Assembly: GCA_963682025.1 (NCBI GenBank)
Contig: OY821517.1
Coordinates: 336,331,144 to 336,395,143, forward strand
Direction: 5' to 3'
Origin: Cordilura impudica
Taxonomy: Eukaryota; Arthropoda; Insecta; Diptera; Scathophagidae
Length of the DNA: 64,000 nucleotides
Positions 56,750 to 64,000 of the stretch are shown here, in pieces. Every line of letters begins with the position of its first letter. Within the stretch, counting starts at the first letter, position 1. A program made the position numbers and the translations under genes. A model generated the notes under the pieces. It was not told the DNA's origin and made no database searches. It was given only the letters and a program-made list of their open reading frames with translations.

Positions 56750-58400
56750 ACCGAATATTGTCTATTTTAGCAGTTAGGCGCTTCAAGTTTATTTGATGAC
56801 TTATTATGGCAGTTTGCACCAGCTCAGTTAAATGCTTAGCAGTTAAAACAAACCGATACTTATTTTCAAAAAATTTAAATATTGAGTGCAATGACCCGCA
56901 ACAATACGAAGTACCGAAAATAGATTTTATTCTGAGTGCACAATCTTTGATTTTAGGATATTTCTGTTCCGGAACCAGTTTCCAAATGTAAATAGTTGAA
57001 CAATTATACTGTTTCACTTACTTCAACCCTGCATCTTCTCGGAGGTCCAGCAGCTCTATGTCTACAGCTGCTATATCCGAAGCAATTGGCGGTAATTCAA
57101 GATAACCATTCTTCACAATATCAACAATAAAAGGATTTTCCAAAAATATAAATGATGACTTAAGTGCTGTTAAATCACGGAATCTATCGATTAAATCTTC
57201 TGCTAGTATATGTAGCTTGCATATATAATCTGTAACTGTTATATCAAATTCAGGTATAGTTTGTAAAGTTTTACTGATACACGTGAAGTGTATGAATCTC
57301 GAACAGTTTCAATTTATTATTGAAGCTAAACACATTCTGTGCGAAATCAGAAAGAAGTTTATTACGTCCTTGCAGAGGTAAAAGAATTTTGTTAGAACAT
57401 TGCTTACTGAGACCCACCTTACTAAACAACACGATGATACATCATCTGGAAGCTCCTCGTTTTCTATTTCTTGTTTAAGGGTCTTGAATTGTCGATGAGT
57501 TTTGGCACTTGATCATATGCTGGTCACGATTTTTAAAACTACGTCTATAATATGGTCATATTTAAATTTTTTGGCTACCAGGAGTTCCCCATTAATAATG
57601 CAGTGGACAGGGATAAAATTAGTATAAAATGCTTCAGTATTTTAAAGCCTCCAAAAGGACTTTAGTCGCATCCCGCATAGCTGGGGCGCCATCAACTGTA
57701 ACGGTGACTACACACAGAAAAAATATTTGCCAACCGAATTGGTCTTAAGTGGAACAACCGTATTTTTGATTGTATCAACAGAAATTTAATATCATCTGCA
57801 AATTTTCTATTATTATAAAATATTTACTGTTAAGGCAATGGAATTGTAATCATCATGAACCCGAAAATCGGTTATTAGCATTATCGCAATTCGGTTGGTA
57901 ATAAATTCGGTAGCCACAATGAATCTGTTTGCTGAGTGTAGCATTTTAATCGGTACAGAAAGTTTTTCAAGTACAGCATCAAGGGTGTTTTTTATATCTG
58001 AACCTTTAGTCGTATCCTGCACTCCAACAAGGTCTAATAGTTATATATATATATATATATGTTCCCGTCGTTCCTATAAGGAGCATAGGGCCTCAATAGT
58101 TACATAACGAACAAATGTTGCAAGTTGCGGTTTATCTTCAATGTCTGTGGATTCGTCTAGGGCGAGACTCAGTGCTGAGCAGTTTGTCACATTAGTTTGC
58201 AAGGTACTTATGATATCATCGCTAATAACAGAAATTCCCCTCTCCACAGTTTGTCTGGATGCATGGATTTGATCAATTAATTAAGGCAAATTTTTTTTCT
58301 GGATCTATAGCAGACATAACTTGAGCAATGTTTTTTTGTGAAGCCTTCCTAAATGTAGGGAACGCCATAATAAATGCGGTGTCTCTTGTTACATCTGCTT
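56750..58400 (-). pseudogene. hAT-superfamily transposase relic (ZBED5/GTF2IRD2-like)
   Basis: In minus-strand order: VTRDTAFIMAFPTFRKASQKNIAQ, ALDESTDIEDKPQLATFVRYVTIE, TTKGSDIKNTLDAVLEKL, VTVDGAPAMRDATKV, and at the end CALRIKSIFGTSYCCGSLHSIFKFFENKYR with LTAKHLTELVQTAI. The last block corresponds to the conserved hAT C-terminal dimerisation region. Stops, frameshifts and a MITE insertion between KML and VTVDGAP break it. The similarity to the vertebrate domesticated ZBED5/GTF2IRD2 group is from memory. The element ends were not located. Confidence 0.65.
57713..57950. mobile_element. MITE inside the hAT relic
   Basis: Non-coding sequence separates two hAT protein blocks. Its ends are related inverted words (ACACAGAAAAAATATTTG and ACACTCAGCAAACAG), with CCAACCGAATTG inside both. 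Confidence 0.5.
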
Positions 58401-58539
58401 CTTTACTAAATGAAGTGAAAAGTACGTGGCCTTACATGGAGATGGTGTGATGGTGACAATTTTGTCTATTTATTCAGTAGGGCCAACTGTTAGAAAAATT
58501 GTGTCAGAATTTCCTGACATTCAATTATTTAGAAAAAAA

Positions 58540-58920
58540 AATACCGTTATAAAAATGATGCTGCTTTTAAAGTTTGAGAAAAAAAAATGGATTGCAGAGT
58601 TTCGTGCTTTGATTAAACAATGTTTTTTGGCGGGAAAAAATACTGTCCAAGCCAAAGAATGGATTGATAAACATTATGGTGAATCTTCGCCATCATATTG
58701 AATGGTTAAAAAGTGGTATTACAAATTTAAGCGTGGTCGTATGTATACAAATGATGCAGATCGTCCTGGTCGTCCAAATGAAGCAGTTACCGAAGAAAAC
58801 GTAGGAAAAGTGCATCAGGTTGTATTGGATGATCGAAAGATTAAAGTGAGTCAGATTGCTGGCATCATAAAGATATCAACAGAGCAAGTTCGGTATATCG
58901 GTATATACATGATCATTTAA
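58540..58920 (+). pseudogene. Mariner N-terminal fragment
   Basis: The plus strand reads FRALIKQCFLAGKNTVQAKEWIDKHYGESSPSY, an in-frame TGA at 58699-58701, then MVKKWYYKFKRGRM, DRPGRPNEAVTEENVGKVHQ and IAGIIKISTEQV. This is the bipartite HTH region of a mariner transposase with nothing of the catalytic domain. Confidence 0.75.
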
Positions 58921-58964
58921 ATACCATCTACAGCACCCTTACCATGACCAGATGCAAAAAAAGA

Positions 58965-60310
58965 CTAAGTTAAGTCAACATGAAAGTCTTGTTTTGCAAA
59001 GCATATATTAAAAAGGTTGAATCTGTTTTTAAACTGCGCGGCACATCCATCAGAAAATACGTGAATGGTAGTTAACTCTAACTTGGTCTTAAAGTAAGCA
59101 ATGATGAGTTTTAGAAAATACCAATCACTTTCTTTGTTGTGTGTCAATTCGTTGCTGATTATAGCAAAAGAATGTGATGTGAGACCAGTTTACGTTTTCA
59201 ACCATGCACATGCTGTAAAAATAGTTCCTTCTGCTTGATTCCAGTGAGAGCTTTGCACTTCATCCTGGGAACAAACTTAAAATTTTCAGCAAAGTCCACT
59301 TGAAGAACTACTTAATGTCGTTTAATGTTTTCTTTCATATCGCGAAAATAATCACTTCGGATGTGGTGGACATAAAAAATGTTGTTTGAATTTTTTTGAG
59401 GTAGTTTTGCAGTGTTTCAAGATGCAATTGAAGGGTACCCTCCTTATCTTTTACCTCCGTACGTTTTTCGTTTTGTGTCCACTGCTTCCAACGCCCATTT
59501 ATATCTAACTCGAACTTTAGTGGCAATATGTCGCAAATTGAGTTGCATTTTTTGCAGTTACTTGTCATACAAGCTTCTTTTTTTGTGTCACAGCAAATTT
59601 CATTCAGAAAGTCCTTTGCAACCCTCGGTACGCTTGGGATTATTTCGGAAAGAGATTTAAAAAAAAAATTCAAAATTAGCATGGGAAATGCAGACGCATA
59701 GATTTGTTGGGGTCTCTGAAATGAGGCGAACATGCTCTGGCAGGCTTTGGCAAAAAAAAACTTTCCCATTTTTATTTCCGGATTTACTTTCTTAAAAAGC
59801 TGGTAGCATTCTCCAACCGACATTGTCATTTATTTTAACTGCATATGCATGCCTTTTACGCTCTTTGTGTCTTTCCTTCCTGGCATTTGGTAGCTTATGT
59901 CATCTTTCAAATTAAATGTTCTTGCATTTTCTCTGTTGGCATCATGAATCTGAGGAGTTTTCTTTTTTTCAGTACAATGAACATCTAAAGCAAGTTTTCT
60001 AACAACTGCCATCTTTTTTGACGGGCTAATTGGGAGGTTCCGTTTGACTATTGATACAGCTTTCTGAAGAGAACGTTTTGACTTAAAGCTTCCTATGGCC
60101 GACGAGGGCGCAGCCACAACAGATTTTTCTCTTCTTCTTTCTTATTTGCACGAAATTTTCTTACTTGTTCGCGTGTGTTTTTTCGTTCCTGAGTTTGGCG
60201 TTCGTCTGTCCGTTCGTTGATTCAGCCTTCGTTTTTTTGAGCTCTTCTTTTCGTTTTTTTTCCGTTTTTTGCATCTTGGTAAGTTGCTCCATGATTTTTC
60301 AGCTAAAATC
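58965..60310 (-). pseudogene. Decayed copy of an uncharacterised 'DDISYQ..GRKD' family
   Basis: The minus strand opens with a Lys/Glu-rich start (MEQLTKMQKTEKKRKEEL), passes ERKNTREQVRKFRANKKEEE in another frame, and continues SLQKAVSIVKRNLPISPSKK. Then come FNLKDDISYQMPGRKD, ECYQLFKKVNPEIKMGKFFF, CMTSNCKKCNSICD and HVFSDGCAAQFKNRFNLFN. The SDGCAAQFKNR and DDIS.Q..GRKD words recur, from memory, in repetitive uncharacterised proteins of arthropods and cnidarians. It lacks visible introns, and frameshifts break it at least four times. The function is unknown; the element-like repetition suggests an undescribed transposon gene. Confidence 0.55.
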
Positions 60311-61016
60311 AGCAAGAATCCGATTAAGTAAGATGAAAACAGTCCAAATGCAAAACGCCAAAAAAAAAATAACGGTCGTTACTCTTTAATAAAATGTTTA
60401 AAAATCAAAATAGGCTTTTATTTGGATTTACAAAATTCTTCATCTTACTTACCTTCTTACTTTCCGCTACTATAAAATTAAATCGTTTGAATGAATTGCG
60501 AAAAAAAACTAACTTTTCTGCTTTTGGGGTAACGATCGTTACAGTCGGTGACATTTTGTTTGTCGCCTTCAAAATTGTTGTTAAGCATGAAGAAAATGTT
60601 CAGCTTTCAGCTGGCTTTTGTTTTGTTCGAAAACAACCATTAGAACAGTGTTGCCAAAGTGCTCAAAAAGTGCCGTACAATTCATGGGGAAAAACGGGCA
60701 CGGTGTACCAAATTTAAAGTAGCAAATTTTTTTTAGTATAAAGAAAATTAAAGTTAATCCTTCGGAAAATAACATATATATTTATTTTGTGTAATATTAG
60801 CGAAAAAATAAATTAAAAATAATAATTCTATTTTTGAGCTGTAAGGGGTCATTTTCTGTGGAAACACCCATATAATATGCTAATTTTTTTGTTTTTTTTT
60901 AATTCAAACCCAATTTTTTGTTATAAAAAATCGCCAAAAATACGTAAAAAGTGTGAAACAAATCCAAAAAAAAAAAAAAAAACGAAATACATAAAAAAGT
61001 AAAAAATAAGAGTAAC

Positions 61017-61047
<31 letters not shown>

Positions 61048-61618
61048 AATCGCATAGAGAATTTTCGAGATATGGAAATTTCAGCGATTTTTCGAGAGTA
61101 TAATTTTTGGCGATTTTTTTGTGCTAGTATTTTTTTCGATTTTAGAATACAAGCTGGGATGGAAAGTACCCAATAAAAACTAAATAACACTATATTATAA
61201 TTTTTATTTTTATTTTTTTTTGTTAGTTTTATGTGCATTTTAAATTGTAATTTTGTTTGTTATAAAAAAATCGCTTAAAAAAATAAGTAAGAAAAAGTAT
61301 AAGAAACAATATCATGACAGAACAAAATAAAAAAAAAATTGCCTAAAATTCTAATATCGCTCAAATCGCCATATCTCAAAAATTCTCTTAGCGATTTTTT
61401 TTGAAAGCGGTGATATAGTGCTATCAAACCCTAGCAGATCATCACTTCCGCCCAGGTGTGAGCGAACAATTAATTGTAGTATACATGAATAAACAATCCT
61501 CTAGGCCAATAATACCGCCTTCAAAATACACATTTTAACTGCTAAGAAACTGTGTTCGATTTATTTTTTCCCCCACCCAATACCGGCTCCAAGAACCTGT
61601 TGCGAGTTAAAACAATAA
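60311..61618. other. AT-rich spacer with long A/T runs
   Basis: Poly(A) and poly(T) stretches occur near 60970, 61020 and 61210. Phrases around CGATTTTT/AAAATCGC repeat in both orientations. No gene was recognised. Confidence 0.5.
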
Positions 61619-62166
61619 GGGCCATTATTACAACTTGCCTTTAAAGTAAATGTTAGTCAGTTAGTTAGTTGTTTAGCTAAAGTGAGCAATAAAGTTGCCT
61701 TTAACTTCATTTCGTTATTACAACTTCCCAGTAAAATAAAATTAATATTTTTGATATTGTGGCAACACCAAAGGAAACACCGAAACAAATGAATTGCTTT
61801 ATAAAAATACGTAGTGGCAAGGTTCCTTTATTTGTTCGCAAATAAACAATAAAAACAATAGAAGGAAAACTAAAAATCTTTATTATAAGTTGCACAATTT
61901 CTGTAAATATGTAATAAAACTTTTTAAAAATACACAAGCATATATTTAAGTATATGTAAATAAATTTATTTCCAAAACTAAATTGATGTGAATTTCTTCT
62001 TCATAGATCAGAAAATGTGGCAACATTAAATACATAAACCTCACGTTAAAAGTTAAAGGCAACAATATCTTTCCCTTAGCTTATCGGTCACTTTTAGTTG
62101 TAATAACGAAAAAATCTGCCCGATAAAATCCTAACTTTAGCTATTGGTAAGTTGTAGTAATAGCCC
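61619..62166. mobile_element. Harbinger-type MITE, TAA target
   Basis: The ends GGGCCATTATTACAACTT and AAGTTGTAGTAATAGCCC are inverted with two mismatches, flanked by TAA (61616-61618, 62167-62169). A second inverted pair (CGTTATTACAACTT / AGTTGTAATAACG) lies inside. The three-base TAA target and GGGC start fit PIF/Harbinger. It is non-coding. Confidence 0.7.
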
Positions 62167-62859
62167 TAACTCGTATAATTTAGTTGAATAATTTTATCTT
62201 TTAATTAACAATTTGAGTAATCATTAAAGTTTTATTGTTGTTGTTGTTTTTATAAATAATTTTTGCGGTTTACTTTTCCATATTTATATTGCTGTTAAGT
62301 TTCAATAATAACTTTTAACATTTATTCGCATTTTTTTCCAAAAGCAAGCGGATGCTTCTCATTTGTTTTTCTATAGATCTCATTTATATACATATGTATG
62401 TATATATGTATATATTTGTATTTTATTTTCCTATAATTAATATGCTGTTATTGTTGTTGGAATTTTATTTATTTATTTTTTCTAAACCCCACTCTAATAA
62501 AACTATTTGTCATTTTCACATGCTGTACAAAGTGTGAACAACAAGTTACGTCAGAATAATATAAAACGTATAAAACGAATATATAATAAAAAAAAAAAAA
62601 AATTAGACGACGTACAACTATTTAGATGCATTAGATATTAGTTAAAATTCTAAAAAAAAACTAAATACAAAACAAAAACAATGGCATAAACTACAACCGG
62701 CAGACTAGAAACAGAGCTATAAAGAATAAAATCTTTTTAAATTTGAAAATATGAATTAATTGTTTTTAGTGTAATAAATATTGTTGCTTTCACAGAATAC
62801 TTCGACCATTTTATGGTCGATATAATCGACCTACTGAGCAAGCAATTCAACTCTTAGTA
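62167..62859. other. AT-rich spacer
   Basis: No gene or element end was recognised. Confidence 0.5.
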
Positions 62860-63275
62860 AAGCACAGTTTACACTATCACACTTTATAATACGAACTGTC
62901 AAAAAGTCCAGTATTATGAAAAAGTCGTATCGGGCTTATGTTATGAAATTGACAGTTTGTAGGATTTTATTTTCGAAGTCCGATGGTTTTAGAAACATTT
63001 CTAAAAACTTGCCATTTTCATCGGACCAGAGTTTTTTCTTGGTAATATTAAAAAAAAGGTAAACAAAAACAAAGAAAGTGGAAGCAAAATAAAAATTTCA
63101 AAATAAATTTGCTTGTTATTCAAAACAGCTGTTTTCATAAGATTTGAGTGTGATGATGTAAATGGCCTAAATATGCAGAAATAATGTCGGTACGACTTTA
63201 TGACAGTCCGATGAATTTCATCTAATTTTAATTTAGAAAAATCATACGACTGAGTGGTATTGTGTAAATGGGTCT
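62860..63275. repeat. Possible MITE with weak inverted ends
   Basis: AGTTTACACTATCACACT at the left and the inverse of CATTTACACAATACCACTC at the right agree at roughly 70%. Internal words AAGTCGTAT and CGGACTGTCATAAAG also pair. No target duplication was found. Confidence 0.35.
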
Positions 63276-63294
63276 TAAGGAAATTTCACACCAC

Positions 63295-63700
63295 TTTTAC
63301 TCTATTTGAGATGAAGCCACCTACTCGCATTCATACAGTGCGTCGTACAGAACAAAATATCGCTGCTGTAGCCGCTAGTGTTGTTAAAGACCGCGATTTG
63401 TCCTTCCGTAGCCATTCGCAGCAACAGTGATTGTTTTACTCGACTACGTGAAAGATTTTATGCAAGGATCTTCGTCTAAAAGTGTACAAATTACAGCTCG
63501 TTTACGAACTGTAGCCGGCTGATCTGCAACAGCGACGAATTTTCGGTAATTGGACATTGGAAAAACTTGAAGGAGATCTGTTTTTTTACAGAGAAATTGT
63601 GCTCAGCAATGAAGGTCACTACTAGTTGAATGGCTATGTGAATACCGTTAATGGCGCCTGCTATCGTACGATGATAGCTCGAGTCAAAAGGCTTGAACTG
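63295..63700 (+). pseudogene. Degenerate DD37D/DD41D-type mariner-like fragment
   Basis: The plus strand reads PPTRIHTVRRTEQNIAAVAASV and, frameshifted, YREIVLSNEGHY-stop-LNGYVNT. This corresponds to the ENIAAVAESV linker and the FSDEAHF.LNGYVN block of the DD41D/maT-like transposases also seen at 8971 and 49801. The first Asp has become Asn. The rest is unrecognisable. Confidence 0.5.
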
Positions 63701-64000
63701 CATCTCTAGTGCGATTCTGTAAATTTTAACGATCCGAAAATCGCAAAATATATCGACAGCTATTGCTGTTTAATACAAAAAACTCGTTTTCGGTAATTTT
63801 TATTTAAAAATATCTTAAAATCCAAATCTGGCCTTGGCAAATAATGGGTTAACGTTCTCGGATTTATCCCAAATTTTCGGAACGAAACTTCTACACATTT
63901 GGTTATTATATTTTAAGCGTCGCATCTAAACATTAGACAGCACTTACCAAATATTTTATTTTTTTGCATAAATTGTCTTTTATTAGCTTGGGGTCATATG
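63701..64000. other. AT-rich end of the window
   Basis: Nothing was recognised. Confidence 0.5.

Overview
The window looks like nuclear DNA of a higher (calyptrate-type) fly. It is very AT-rich, carries short GT-AG introns, and is packed with arthropod transposons. It includes the (ACGG)n / agtcggtct...cgacta dispersed repeat and the 'ttcggctgtgcc' repeat, both of which I associate with muscoid fly genomes. The genus cannot be settled from the sequence alone.

Only one host gene is convincing: the first coding exon of Glut4EF (33623-34105, +), ending at a perfect GAG|gtaagt donor. Upstream lies a strikingly A-rich, G-poor stretch of about 4 kb that I read as a single long 5' leader. It starts at an Inr/DPE promoter candidate (29639-29672) and contains a 97-codon upstream ORF. 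A non-LTR retrotransposon copy sits about 120 bp inside the following intron.

Nearly everything else is mobile DNA in various stages of decay. 1-1290 (-) is a spliced multi-copy family gene with a recognisable 'DCYFC' motif, followed by a hammerhead-ribozyme-like core (about 1597-1637) and three copies of a roughly 300-bp repeat. 6005-7642 is a Tc1 element with IR/DR-type ends; 8433-8681 is a MITE; 8855-10086 is a DD41D (rosa-type) element. 11857-12803 is a 21-bp minisatellite. 14.4-16.1 kb (-) is a dead LINE, and 16.5-17.1 kb a palindrome around a (TA)n tract plus a dispersed repeat. 18.2-19.4 kb (-) is an unidentified decayed intron-bearing gene, and 20.0-21.3 kb (-) a decayed intron-bearing DUF7869-like gene. 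22480-22714 is a TTAA-flanked MITE, 25.7 kb a Helitron-like 3' end, and 27.4-28.9 kb a mariner and a LINE fragment.

After Glut4EF come a Transib (RAG1-related) transposase relic (37971-40058), the muscoid dispersed repeat (40.2-41.0 kb) and a piggyBac relic. The piggyBac relic is split by a complete, apparently intact Jockey-clade LINE (41942-46342, -) with an 11-bp target duplication, two open ORFs, an Inr plus DPE and a poly(A) tail. Further right are a mariner relic, a second DD41D element disabled by one indel and nested in a tandem duplication, and a Tc1 element carrying a LINE and a foldback insertion (52.0-56.65 kb). The foldback contains pieces of the family seen at the window start. 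Then follow a hAT relic (56.75-58.4 kb), a mariner fragment, another intron-less unknown family relic (58.96-60.3 kb), a Harbinger-type MITE and a degenerate mariner-like fragment.

Several nested insertions come with target duplications, and two have paralogous empty or near-empty sites in the window. The order of events can therefore be read directly.
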